In this document: positions 1-11,900 of the stretch, piece by piece
Layout of the letters: the number at the start of each line of letters is the position of its first letter
Numbering within the stretch: the first letter of the stretch is position 1
Assembly (NCBI GenBank): GCA_903813345.2
Contig: CAIIXF020000001.1
Span: 55,135,885 to 55,199,884, forward strand
DNA length: 64,000 bases
Direction: 5' to 3'
Origin: Owenia fusiformis
Taxonomy: Eukaryota > Annelida > Polychaeta > Sabellida > Oweniidae
Made by a program: the position numbers and the translations under genes
The notes under the pieces: model-generated
The model's database searches: none
What the model was told of the DNA's origin: nothing
What the model saw: the letters and a program-made list of their open reading frames with translations, nothing else

Positions 1-1
1 A

Positions 2-616
2 GGAGGCATTTTTTATATCATAGGATGCTGTGGATTTGTTGTCATGACAATTTTATCTCCAACAAAGATGGAGCATTTAGCTTTGCTGTATTTCGGAGGA
101 TTATCTGCTAGTTTTCTCTATACTGGAGGATTGGGATTAAAATATGTTGCATTAGGAGATATTCTTATTTTTATTTCTTTTGGACCAATTACAGTATTAT
201 TTGCCTTTCTAGCACAAGGTGGTGAATTGAGTCTTCTACCTATGGCATATGCTATTCCTGTAGCTCTAAACACCGAAGCCATTCTGCATAGTAACAATGT
301 TCGGGACTTTGAATCTGATAAGGCTGCAGGGATTGTCACACTCCCGATACTTATAGGAAAAACAGCATCGTATGTTGTGTTTGCTTTACTGATATTTGGA
401 CCTCCAGCAATTTTTGCTGTTATGACTGTAAAATTTAATCCTTGGTGTTTTTTACCAACTTTAACAATGTTGATGGCCTTGAAAGCAGAAAAAATGTTCA
501 GAACTGGTAAATTAGCACTATTGCCTCATTATATAGCACAAATGAACCTGATCTTAGGGTTCTTATATATTGTTGCGATATACATGTCAAGCAGTGCACA
601 ATTACCTGGTTTTTAA
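2..616 (+). CDS. UBIAD1: UBIAD1 prenyltransferase, C-terminal part (5' partial)
   Basis: UbiA-family integral membrane prenyltransferase. In animals UBIAD1 transfers a geranylgeranyl group to menadione to make menaquinone-4 (vitamin K2) in ER/Golgi membranes. The frame is open from base 2 (the window starts inside the gene) to the TAA at 614-616, about 204 residues. Recognition rests on HLALLYFGGLSASFLYTGG, then KYVALGDILIFISFGP, then the second Asp-rich substrate/Mg2+ motif SNNVRDFESDKAAGI, followed by three or four hydrophobic helices. All are in the same order as in vertebrate UBIAD1. The first Asp-rich motif (N-terminal half) lies off the window. A poly(A) signal AATAAA is at 644-649, only 28 bases after the stop. 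The 191-codon frame from the ATG at 44 is internal to the protein and is not the true start. No intron is visible inside this part. Confidence 0.93.
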   Translation, partial: GGIFYIIGCCGFVVMTILSPTKMEHLALLYFGGLSASFLYTGGLGLKYVALGDILIFISFGPITVLFAFLAQGGELSLLPMAYAIPVALNTEAILHSNNVRDFESDKAAGIVTLPILIGKTASYVVFALLIFGPPAIFAVMTVKFNPWCFLPTLTMLMALKAEKMFRTGKLALLPHYIAQMNLILGFLYIVAIYMSSSAQLPGF

Positions 617-643
617 CAGTAGAGCATATTGCTCTCTTTGATC

Positions 644-649
644 AATAAA
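644..649 (+). terminator. Possible UBIAD1 poly(A) signal
   Basis: AATAAA lies 28 bases after the UBIAD1 stop codon. No strong GT-rich downstream element was seen, so a longer 3' UTR is possible. Confidence 0.35.
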
Positions 650-1162
650 AATGCTCATTATATCTAGTTGATAACATCAAAACTATTTTTCGCAAAATTG
701 TTGAGATCTATCAGGTTGCCTCAAATATCAAGAGTGAATGCAAGTTCCAAACAAGATCTGAATATAACTCAAATCTTAAGGTGCTTTGATTTGCCAAATT
801 TTGTATATGCACAAGGTATAAGCCCTATAACAGTATAAGTAAACATAAAACTAGTTTATATTTAAGATTCATTGAGATATAATGTGACAATATTAGTTCT
901 CTCCCCTCGTTTCTTTCTTAACAGGCTGTAAAATCCTAATTTCACCCTCTTGCTCAAAACACCTATAATATTTCATTATTTTGACAGGGTGTAATTTTAA
1001 CATAATGACATGTAATTTCATGGGCATTCATCTGATAGAATGTCAATGGTAATTTCCATTAGGGTACTTCACCCAGTTGATCTTCTGCTAGGGAATTCAC
1101 CTTCATCCAATACTTAGTAGTGTTATAGGTAAATTACATGCGGGAATATAATTGATATCTGA

Positions 1163-1782
1163 GTTGAGCGGGTGATATATATATTTATCCCATACTTGGA
1201 TGTGTCACGGGTACATAAAGCCGGTTTGTAAAAACTTATATTTTCATCAGCGGGCAGATATAGCTTTACGCACCGCTCCGAGCGGGCAGATATAGTATAT
1301 CTGCCCGCTTACGTCATAATCGCTGTTCCCATATTGGTTCTTTTGTGTAACGTTCGCATACTATAAACGACAATGGAGAAAAACGCAAACAATCGCAATC
1401 TGTTTGATACTTTAAAAGAGGGAAGGAGCAGTATGCCCCATTAATAATCAAAGATTTGAACAGAAAAATCTGGCTACGGACAAGAATACAAAACTGGGCA
1501 TGAATATCTTAAAATAATTCAATGGTTGGTTGCAAAGTTTCTGAACTTTGGCCAATTGAACAATGTGATTGGTATGGGATAAACAGATCATCCTATAGTC
1601 GGTTCAGGATATGTGGATTATCCCTTGGCCAATATAACATATCTACCCTCGGGACCTATGGCCCTCGGGCAGATATATTATATTGACCTCGGGATAATCC
1701 CGATATCCTGAACCTCATATAGGATAATCTCTATATCTCCCGCTGAGATGAGCGGGAGATATATATCACCCGCTCATCAACA
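1163..1782. mobile_element. TIR element with GAGCGGGTGATATATAT ends
   Basis: The left end (1163-1182) and right end (about 1758-1782) are inverted copies. The interior holds a tandem GCGGGCAGATATAG motif near 1244-1310 and the nested foldback at 1590-1725. No transposase is visible, so it is non-autonomous. Confidence 0.45.
1590..1725. mobile_element. Foldback MITE, GGATAT family, copy 1
   Basis: The ends are inverted copies: ATCCTATAGTCGGTTCAGGA at the left and TCCTGAACCTCATATAGGAT at the right, with GGATTATCCC / GGGATAATCC inside them. The centre holds CCCTCGGGCAGATATATTAT. Related elements occur at 2050-2165 and 26676-26817. Confidence 0.6.
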
Positions 1783-2049
1783 ATCTCCCTGGAAATTTCT
1801 TCAGTGCTTTTTTGAATTCCTGGGATATACTTTGGCTCTATTTGATAAATATAAATTTCATACAGTGTTAAGTGTTAAAAGCTGTTGAGTTTTAAAAAAC
1901 AAAATTGTTTAGGACTTTAAAATGAGATAAATTATATATGTTTTGATGTAACTATCGTTTGTAATTATTACATTAGGGTTCCCTAACATTCAATGCATAT
2001 TTAATTCTCATAATCCACTAAGCATAGGATAAATCAGTTATTGAATGCT

Positions 2050-2165
2050 CGATTTTTGATACAGAGTATATCCCTCGGTAAATACAATATATCAACCGTT
2101 GGTCCCTACAGTCCCTCGGGTAGATATATTGTATTTCCCTCGGATATACCCTGTATCAAAAACCT
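2050..2165. mobile_element. Foldback MITE, GGATAT family, copy 2
   Basis: Inverted ends TTTTTGATACAGAGTATATCC (20 of these bases pair) and GGATATACCCTGTATCAAAA. The centre has the same CCCTCGGGTAGATATATTG core as copy 1. Confidence 0.55.
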
Positions 2166-2408
2166 CCCATTAAATAACTTCTATGTACTGTATTTTATAA
2201 AATATGTTTAGAATACTTGGGTTTGACGAGATCAAACCAAGTTAGATTACTTATATCAAGAGAAATGGCACAAAATTCTTGAGCACTTTTTATAAAAGCC
2301 TTATTGAGTAGTGAAATTATATTGTAAATATGTAGTTAATATTTATTGTGCAAAATGTGAAATGTGACATATAGTTATAGTAGCGTGTATAACATGTCCA
2401 AGCAGAGA

Positions 2409-2687
2409 GGATTGACTCCCAGGGATGCAACTCAATATTTTCCAACAATAAAAATAAGAATGTTGTTGTTTTCTGCCATTATTACTGACTTTAAATTCAA
2501 ATCAACAGCTGAAAAGATTCAAACCAATATCTGAATCATTCTTATGTATTTTTGGAATTTTTTGTTTGGATTTGAGACCAAAACTCACGATTCAAATTCT
2601 GAAGGGAACAATGGTGGCTGTTTGAATTCAAATTTTATAATCTCAATTTATGGCAGAATATCAAGTTGGAACCCTGGGAGTCTATCC
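2409..2687. mobile_element. MITE with GGATTGACTCCCAGGG ends
   Basis: The left end GGATTGACTCCCAGGGATGC pairs with the right end, which ends CCCTGGGAGTCTATCC at 2687. The pairing continues imperfectly for about 30 bases. The interior is rich in AATTCAAA. No coding capacity. Confidence 0.55.
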
Positions 2688-3341
2688 GCCTTGATATCCA
2701 AGCTTACATGTAAAATGAACTGTTCAGCATTAGCATTTAATATGCGGATTCATCTACTTGGCAGAGTGAAACTACATGATTTTTTGATGTTTGAAATGTC
2801 ACATTGGAGGCAAAACGTTGCATCATTGATGCGCTCACTTAAAAAAAGTTCACATATCAATGTCTCCATGTCAAACAAAGTACTTGGTGTCTGAAAATAG
2901 TGTACTGGTTGGAAGGTACTGTTTTGGTTTCCAATGCAAGAAATATTGAGCACTAATATCCAAAATACCTCACAGTGTGTGTGGAAATCGGTACTTTGTA
3001 GTGTATTCAATGTTGACCATCGAATGTGAGGAGACAGTTCACCAAGAGATTAGAATTCAAAAGTATCTTCATCCCAGGTCACACATGTTATATGCAGTCT
3101 TTCCTTGCTGTAAACTCAAACTATTATCAATATTATCAACATTATGTGTGCAGGTTTTAGATAGTTTTGTTGAGAGACTATGATCAGTTGAACTTCCAGG
3201 CCATTTGCTCATTTGTTGAAATCATATTTATGTTATGAACCTGTGAGATAAAGATGTTTCTACCAAAGATAAGTTTTGTATTAATATGATGTATGATAGT
3301 TTGTTTTATGATGTATACAACATTATGGTAACTTCCGATAT

Positions 3342-3567
3342 CAGGGCTCTCACCAGGAAACATTCAGGGTGGGGTGGAAACATCTTTAGCATAACTGTTT
3401 AGTCCTGATAAATCATATTTACGTTATTTTTTATCCTCTCTACATGCTATTGTTGAGTTTTTTAGACTGCGGAAACAATCATGATTTGCCTATAGGTTGT
3501 GGTGGGAGCTAAATAGAGTGTGGTGCTGCACCTGGCGCCACAGTCTAAAAGCCTAGCGAGAGCCCTG
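3342..3567. mobile_element. Small TIR element (CAGGGCTCTC ends) with 5-bp target duplication
   Basis: It begins CAGGGCTCTC and ends GAGAGCCCTG. It is flanked on both sides by GATAT (3337-3341 and 3568-3572), which fits a 5-bp target-site duplication. It is 226 bp with no ORF. CAGGG termini suggest a hAT-like origin (inference). Confidence 0.65.
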
Positions 3568-3901
3568 GATATACTGAAGAGTAAAAATATAAATGTTGAA
3601 CTCATACTCAAGTTATAAATCTAAGTGGAAAAGTTGTTCCTATCCAGCATGGTTTAATATTGTGGTTTATACTTTGTATTATCATGTATAATACTTTGTA
3701 TTATCGTGTATAATATTGTATTATGCTGTGTTTTACATTGTAGAATCCTCTGATTTACAGTAAAAATATACATGTTGAAATTGTACTCATGGTAATTCAT
3801 ATCCAAGATAGGTTATGTATTATGGTGTGTAATACTTTTTATCGTATGATCTGTAAAATGAAGCCCTCTGATTGGTCAGTTCTTGTGCTGTACCAATCTG
3901 T

Positions 3902-3984
3902 ATTGCTACTGAGATTGTCCCCGTTGATCATCTCCGTCGCAATACAGAAAATATTGATACGGAGGGGACAATCTCAGTAGCAAT
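3902..3984. repeat. Inverted repeat around ATTGCTACTGAGATTGTCCC
   Basis: A 21-base arm at 3902-3922 has a perfect inverted copy at 3964-3984. The spacer of about 41 bases contains partial internal pairing. Confidence 0.7.
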
Positions 3985-4007
3985 CCAGAAGAGCACACGA
4001 TAAAAAC

Positions 4008-4146
4008 GTTATTGAATGATTTGAAGTGCAATACAGGATATATTCTGCTCTCGATATTATGTATTGGCACTCGACTTCGCCTCGTTCCAATACAAAATTT
4101 CTCGAACAGAATATATACTATATTGCACTTCAAATCATTCAATAAC
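4008..4146. repeat. Long foldback with 40-base arms
   Basis: The arm at 4008-4047 (GTTATTGAATGATTTGAAGT...) pairs with 4107-4146 (...ACTTCAAATCATTCAATAAC) with few mismatches. The central part again contains an inverted GTATTGG/CCAATAC pair. It looks like a MITE or foldback insertion. Confidence 0.7.
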
Positions 4147-5406
4147 TTATAGTATTGTGGAGTACAATACTTTGTATTATGATGTATGATACATGAATAT
4201 TACATGTTTGTTGTGATCTACATGTAGTAACTTCAAATATACAGTGAAGAATCAAAATGTTTTATATAGCAATAAAGCTGCAATTAATTCTTCTAAAAAT
4301 AAGCCTGTTTTTTAACTTTACGTCCATCCCTTTGAATATCATACAATCTCATTGTTTATCCACATCAGACTTGAAAAAAGTAAGGTTCGTGCTCATCTAC
4401 ATCTGATTCAATGACTGACAGAGTCATAGATTTTTATCTGCTCATTACTCTTTCACCTTAAATACAATTTTGATTTATCTTCTTCAAAAGAATGCTCTGT
4501 GTTTGTGTGCTTAGAGTGAAATTGATGAATAAAGCAGGTTCAACTTGCTAAACTGGTATAATGGGATGACAATATCCCTATGCAAAGCATCCTTACCTGT
4601 GAATATCAACTTTTAAAGGTATTAACTGACCCAAACATTTTCTCTCTTGGTAATGCATAAAGATAAACAACCTATTTACTATAGTCCAAGACTATGGACC
4701 CCTCAACCTTACACTTCATCAACACATCACCTGTGGGTAGGTGTGTAGTGGGCGGCTCACAAGGCCTCTTAGCTGACTATGTATTGAGTGCTGATTTCAC
4801 TTGTCATAAAGAGTGAAACCCTCAAAAGAATTACTAGTACTTCCTGATTGAGGATTGAACCTTTTTGTATTACCTCGTGCAGATCATTACTTTATCTAGT
4901 AGTTTCTTTCTAGAATTCATATTTCTAGTTGAAGGCAGAAAAGATGAGTTGAGTATCAGTGCAGATAAGGTGTTCAATATTTGGAGAAATCAGGTTTTCT
5001 GTCTAAGTGTGTTTATGTCTTTGATGGTCCAAAAAATTCAACTTTTGGAATTGGATTTTCAGTTTTGTCAGTAAATCTGATACAAGCATACAACACTAGT
5101 CCATTATTCATTGAATGATCAAATAACTTAGCAAACACATTCGTTTAAATAAGAATTCTCTTATTTGCCAAAAGTATCAATTTATTGTTTGCTAAATCAG
5201 AAATGCGATTCTAGAAAAGAGAAACAGAACAGAAAAATATTCATCAAATAGGTATACATTTACCAGTTTTCACTGCCACCTTTCTATCTACCCAATGCCT
5301 ATCTGGCTGTATGTGTATGTGCTTTGAGAAAGTGTTGAGTCAAATTGACTATTGTTTTTTATATTGGTCACAGTTTCAGGATGTTTAAGGGAAGTCTCTA
5401 CGAAAC

Positions 5407-5612
5407 CATTGGTGGAACCGACCGCCCCCCCCCCCCTTTAGTGAGCCCAGAAAAAGTGTTTTTGGGCCCCACAAAATTGTGGCCTATATGGTCATAATTT
5501 GGCCTTTTTTGGGCCAATTTATCAAAAATGGGCCTTAATTTTTAAAATATTTCTTCCATACTCAAAATTTGCACCCCCCCCCCCTCCTTGTTAATTTCTG
5601 GATCAGCCACTG
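5407..5612. mobile_element. hAT-like MITE (GGGCC family) copy 1, 5-bp TSD
   Basis: The left end CATTGGTGGAACC and right end GGATCAGCCACTG are imperfect TIRs, flanked by GAAAC at 5402-5406 and 5613-5617. The interior has poly-C runs and repeated TTTGGGCC/GGCC(T)TTTT motifs. These motifs recur at 36033-36361, 41252-41430 and 53690-53780. Confidence 0.65.
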
Positions 5613-6482
5613 GAAACCCATACTTGTTACGAACTACAGCATTAAAGTGCTAACCTATGAAGCATTCCCAGGATAGAACTAAATCAAATTGACAAAAGTA
5701 CAACTGGTAATTTGCGGAACGTGGCAATATTAATTGCAGTATGTGACAATTTTATTATATATCCTAAAGCCCGTGGGTCCTAGATATTGCTGTATTGATG
5801 GACTAAGTAGACACTGGACTATACTAGTACCCAATGGTCTTTTACTCCTTTTATTACGTCCAGATTTAAAGTCCGGGGCTCATACAAAGTAGTGGATTCG
5901 CACTTCAAATCTAAGATACACAAATAATGGCTTTGTTAAAGTTGCAACAATTAGTGCAAGGGGGCATTCAACGATCACTTGCCAGTTTCAAAATATATTT
6001 AAGTTTGGATATTCCATCAAGACTAACATATATTTTTATTATCTACAAAGAAATCCCCTGGATGAACATTATTTCAGCTGATATTCCTTTTGAAACGTGG
6101 TGGGTGTTGAAAATCTAAAAGTGGGACTCCCTCTATAAGCTTTGAACTGAATTTACACTTCTTTAATGCTGAAATTTATAGTTTATCCATACATTTTGTC
6201 AAAGAAGATAGTTAAGCCAAATATTGACCAGATTGCTCAGAAATTGTTTTTAAAAATCGAATTTTCTCTCTACAGTCCTTGTTGCCCCTTACTGTAGGTA
6301 ATGAAGTCATCGACAACCCAATATTACAGCCCTGAATCTGCAACTTGACTATCTGTTCCTTGCTTATCGAGCAGTAATCAGGTAATATGTAACTAAATAA
6401 TCACATAAAAATCATTATTTGAGAGCCTTTAACTTTTATTTTGAAACCCAGCAAAAGCTTCAAAATGATTAACTGCTACGAA

Positions 6483-9418
6483 TTAGTCAAAGTCATGTAT
6501 TTGAATATCATCATCATCATCAAATTCATCATCATCCATATTGAATTCCTCAAATAAGGCTGACAATTCGTCGTTCCAACCATCCATTCCCTCAAGCGGA
6601 TCTGATATGTCCGAAAAATCCACCGCTGAATCTGTTAATTCTTGTTGTGAATCTGGCAAATCAATCTGCCCATATAACAAGGATAAATCGTCAAAACCAG
6701 AACCTATTTCGAGTGGTGGTTCCTCACCTGAACCATCTTCTGGAGCTTTGGTGGTTGGCTCTGGAGTAGTAGTGGTGGTTGTTGTGGTGGTGGTGGTAGT
6801 GGTGGTTGTACTCGTTGTTGTGGTTTCCATTGGTAATGGTTGTAATGTTACACCTTCTGGAGGCTCCTTTCCACAATACGCTTGCCATTTCTTACCTGTA
6901 AATAGAATCGAGAGATCTCACCATATATGATGTACGAGTATGAATTGAACATAATTTGCGGATTCGGACCAGGACTGGAATTCGGAAATTCGAAATATAA
7001 AGTAAATGTAAAAATACGATCTTCTGGTACAAAACTTCTTGTACAAAATGGCACATTCGTTCATTATCGCTGAGCTACATATCTAAGTCCGTAAACAGAC
7101 TGAGTGCGTGATCAGGTGATTGTTAAATATCCGGAATTCCTTGGCCTCCGAGACCAACCTTTGCAGCAAAGGGGATCTGTTTTGAAGTATGGAAAAGTCC
7201 GACTCCACCAGTCTGCCTCTTTACAACCACCGTTGATCCTGTAAAACAACCAGGCGTGTCCGCCATCTTTATCAAACCCCTTATGGCCCTTATTATTGAG
7301 AATGGCGCAAAATCGCCGTCCTCTGTAGTTTGGATCTCCATTCTGTAAGAAGACAAATTTGAAGTTGATCGACGGGATATTATATAATCATACTCCCAGT
7401 GATGTTTTAAAGTGTTTTTGATGTTGAATAGGAATTAATATAATTATTACCCATTCAACAATCTGTCCAAGATCGAGTGCGACTTCTCCATACGCCCATC
7501 CCCATTCAACACATTCCTCCTCGCATCTGTAGAAATCTGGCGGACCACATTTCTTCTTTGGGTCGGTCGAACCTTTTTTGTATATCGGTGTTTCCTAAGT
7601 AGTAAATTGATTCAGTTACTTCGAATTCTGAGACCCAAACAATTTTTTCTTTTACCTGATGTCCAGTAGACTAGAAAGAATACTTAAATTAGGAGTGAAG
7701 ATAAACAATCCACACCACCTCCGGACACCACCCTTGTCACTGGCTCCGGCAATGTTTCAGTTTTTACTAGAGGTGTCAAGTAAACGTATTAACCGGTTAA
7801 ACTTTTTATCCTCGAAGTCTATGCAGTGCATCAGTTTTTTTTTATTACTGCATGATAATTTTCCTCCTACTAGATATATCATGGGATAACAGCACAAGAA
7901 GGACACAAAAATGACATCCACCAACATAATGTTTTATAACTTTCTTGTCTGAAGAAATTCTGACTTTTTCGCACATTAAAACTACCATTTTGCAACTCCA
8001 CAAGAAGTTTCAGATGACTAGCTCACCTAGGTGCACATTTATGAGCGTTACAAAATGTTTCGTCTATTCCCTTGCTGGCACAACTGGATTTTACACAAAA
8101 AACTGACACCCACCTTTTGTAACATAATTTTTGAAATAAGTTTAAGTCTTTTTATCAATGACAACTACATTATTTTGTGTTTAATTGAATGGACTTCCTT
8201 TCCCTGAACAGATGTACAAGCCAGAATCATTTAGAAAGTATTTAGTATTTACAAAGTTATGTTTAAAACCTGGGTTGTAGAATCCATTCGTGTCTGCAAA
8301 TAGGAATTGACATTTAGAACAAAGGTTGTAACGCGTATAAATGTTGACCAACTCGAGCTACACATCCGAAATATCTGGAGGTGCTTTTGCATTATGCCTT
8401 CTTTAAATGTGCAATAGAACAAGTCTATACGAGTATGTTAATAGACAAACAACTGATACAACGTAAGGTGGGTGTCATTTTTGTGTCACCCTGTACAATT
8501 TGCGTATTGAATTTAGCGCCAAAAATGGTTTGACAAATCAATGGCATCCTTACCTGATTGACCCTCAAAATATAGTTCCGGCTACGTCATCAAAATGATT
8601 TTCATGTTTCATTCAAGCACTTTATATTTAGACTTATTTATTTGAGTTTTTGAATGTTTATAAGTTTTAGTTAATTTAATTATATAGTTACACGGTTATT
8701 CTAAGTGCGTCGTAATCTTTTGAAATCCGTTAATATTTTATTACTCTCGTTACAATTTCCTACCTATGGACAAAAACGATCATAAATTTTCTCTTTTTAT
8801 TAAATTAGGCAAACGACAACTGAAACTGTAACGTGAGAAATCCCGAACTTTCCCTGTCTAAATGCTAAAAGTAATATGCATTATTTCGACTGGTTCTATT
8901 ACTAATCTTTTACTTTCACTTTAGATCATTTTAAACTTATTATATTAAAAATCATACTGATATTCAACTCGGACAAATTCAACAAAAAATAGAACTATAT
9001 CTAGTTGTTGAATGTAAAAAGGGTTGGAAATATGATAAATGGATTAATAAAGATATTGGTAGTTTTAAAAAAACTCCCAGACTTACTTGAACGATATCCA
9101 ACGATATGATATCTTCTCCGTCTTCTTCGTGCTCCACCGCACCAGGGTTCTGTACCATAATGGCACATTGGCATCTAAAGTTGATATGTGTAAGTAAAAA
9201 ATGATTTCCTTAAAAATGTAACTGCAAAAACGATGCATTTACCTACGTTCGGAATATCCAATTTGAATAAAAGATATCGTATGTACTGGTATGTAAGAAT
9301 AACACATTTATATTGTAATATTAAATTATTCAGAATAAGTGCCTTAATTGACTTACGTCAGTTGAGCCTGTGTCCACCCTATTACCACCGATAGCAAAAA
9401 CAGGACGCGAATAACCAT
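6483..9418 (-). CDS. Secreted Cys-rich protein with poly-Thr tract and acidic C-terminus (5 exons)
   Basis: Spliced model on the minus strand: 9357-9418, 9087-9174, 7451-7594, 7159-7342, 6483-6895. All junctions are GT/AG, the phases fit, and the product is 296 residues. The start MVIRVLFLLSVVIGWTQA is a clear signal peptide. The mature part (about residues 20-170) is Cys- and Trp-rich (TCQCAIM; CGPPDFYRCEEECVEWGW; KGFDKDGGHAWLFYR; DPLCCKGKKWQAYCGKEPP). It suggests a small disulfide-bonded extracellular domain. Next comes a run of Thr residues (about 184-205, mucin-like and probably O-glycosylated). The last 90 residues are acidic, ending in a run of Asp with DDDEFDDDDDIQ. I do not recognise the family. 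An acidic, Thr-tract secreted protein could belong to an extracellular or biomineral matrix, but that is a guess. The Thr tract is encoded by an ACC/ACA microsatellite and probably varies in length. Confidence 0.75.
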
Positions 9419-11900
9419 ATCCACATTACACCGAGAACCCTTTCTACATTCAGCACATGATTGGTACGTCAGAGCCCTAGAGCTAACGCCCGACCAAAAT
9501 AATTGCGAAACACTATTTTGATATTAGGCTAATAATGAAATATTGATAGCAAAGAAATTAACGAAATATTTTTTTCTCGAATCGTTTCCAACGACCATTT
9601 CAAATTAGTATAAATGTTCATCTGGGTCAACAATGATGAGAGAATATGTCCTTGGCTTGATGGCCTTTGTTGATCTAGAGCCCTGTAGTAAAACATAACT
9701 TATGGGGTAGGGTTGAAGGGGTGAACCCTTTCTTGTTTGTGTCAAGTTTATCGTATAAACGGTGTGAATCATGAAGACACTATTCATAGCAGTTGCAACC
9801 TTGATTTACGGAGCTTGCGATATTTGACGGTGCAAAAGGGCTGGATTTGATTCTGGTAACAAAAAATGAGCAAAAAAGGTCGCTGTCAACAGATTCTATT
9901 TTTCAAACTCTATAACGTCACAATATGGGACGCTTACTAAAATTCATCCTTTGAAATAAAACTTCCATCTACCTTTATCAAGACGAAAAATAAGTATAAT
10001 AGTCATATATTGTTTGAGTTATGAGCTTTTAAAGACGAAAAATAATTCAAAATGTAACGTGTCAACAGGGGATATTTGCCAGATATTTTGGTAAAAAACT
10101 CTTTTTTTTTAAAAACGCGCAAGAATCGTGATCGGAGTGTAGTTGATCTAAAAACTTCATCGATACAGCTTTAAAATGATATATAACTTTAATTAGAATA
10201 TTATCTTATAATCCGGGAAATCAAAGTTACATTCACGCGATACCCTTAAAAAACAAATGCGCCACCTTTTTGCGACACCTCTATGTTGAAGGCCATGTAC
10301 TTAATTACTAAAAAGAAGTTTCACATATCACATTTTAGTAACATTGGGTAAGACTACAGATTATTTACTGACTTGGGGAACATTGGTCCAATTAGACATT
10401 ACATTTAGTCAAACACCCAAATCTGGGAGTACATTTCCGAAAATTTTTCTTGTCAAAGCGTATACGCATTGACAGAAAAATTAATATATAATTTTCAATT
10501 CTCACTCAAAATCGGAGAAATCATGTTTTGAAAAAAAATCATGTTTTAAAAATTATTTCGAATTCACTCAAAGGCTCTGTAGCATTTATGTAATGTCTAA
10601 ATTATATGAATACTGAATATGGTATTGGTATAAGACATTTTTGTGATCATGGGTCTCTGGGCGACAGCAGTATGAGCTGTGTGATGTGCAATGTTTTTCA
10701 TAACCTAAACGTGAACGGAAAATATTTAAAGGATGCATTTGTATGAACGATTGGTCATACGTATAGGTTGGTGTTTCGATTTCATATGCAAGCTTAAACT
10801 CCCTATTGTCATCATGATAAACCATGACATCTCAAATCTTCTCAGCCCTGAGATGCCATGATATAATGAGCTTGATTTGGCGATCCAGGAGAGCCCAAAA
10901 TTGAGGATTTTTGAGATCGTTCATCCCAGCTCATATTTCATCTAATTGGGGTCATAAAACGTGTGTAACTGTGCCTGTTGTAATATCTGCTGTTAAATAC
11001 AATGCCTATTATGTAATGTATTGTAATTGTACATTAAGGTAAATGATTACATGATAACTATCACACTTATTGACAGTTATGACTCTTGCCATCTGATGTG
11101 CTCAGATCACAGAATATGCCTCATAATATCAGAGCATGTTTCAGGTGAAACAGAAAGACGCTAGGAGTATCAGAATGCCCTATTGTGGTCAGTACGTGAA
11201 CTCTTGTTATCATGAGAACATACAATCATAACAGTTTCCCATGACACAACACTTGAACTGGCAACAGTGGAAGTTGTAAAATATGAGAGGTCTGATGGAA
11301 TATGGAAAGGGGAATTTCCTTTTTCAAAATGATTGCAAAATACCTCATATATCATAACAATAGACCAATTCAATAAATCATACCATAGTTGGCGCAGAAC
11401 AAGGATTAAATTATTGCTGGTTTTCAAAAATTTCGCCATTCATCAGAAAGGCCTTCGTGACATAAGGTCTTTGTTTTTTCGTAAAAATGCATAGGTAAAA
11501 CTGTTTTACTATTTGAAAAGTTAATTCAACCTCCGAATCTGGTCCTTTTGCTTCCACTTATTTGGATAATCATTTTTGACAAAGGACCTCTGACTGCAAT
11601 AAATGGATCCTATGATAAAATGTCACCACCTAGTTTAATCTTGAACTTCAGATTTAAACTTCCGAGAACTTGTAGATGATTTCGAAAAAATTGAAGTCAG
11701 TCTTAACAGTATTTGTTAAGTTATTGGATATTGTAAGAAAATGTTACAAATGCCACCCACCAATTACCACCACAGTTGGAGACCATAACAATATGTCACC
11801 ACTTTTGGTGATGACATAATAAAACCTTCCCCTGCTTCCATGCAACCGATTCCTTTCATAACAGAAACACGAGAATTGTGTACATTATTTAACTACATGT
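9419..11900. other. Spacer between the secreted-protein gene and VAMP 3' region
   Basis: No coding exon was recognised. A short hairpin (CATGACATCTCA ... TGAGATGCCATG) lies at about 10823-10861. The sequence is AT-rich and its ORFs are short and without similarity. Confidence 0.4.

Larger units (their letters stand above)
617..2408. other. Spacer downstream of UBIAD1 with nested foldback repeats
   Basis: No coding exon was recognised. An inverted pair (GTTGAGCGGGTGATATATAT at 1163-1182; its reverse complement ending near 1782) brackets other palindromic elements. Confidence 0.5.

Noticed and set aside
2544-2894. 116-codon ORF on the plus strand
   Set aside because: It overlaps the right half of a MITE (2409-2687), has no similarity to known proteins and lacks splice or promoter context.
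6541-6930. 129-codon plus-strand ORF with a poly-Val run
   Set aside because: Antisense shadow of the Thr-tract exon of the secreted-protein gene.
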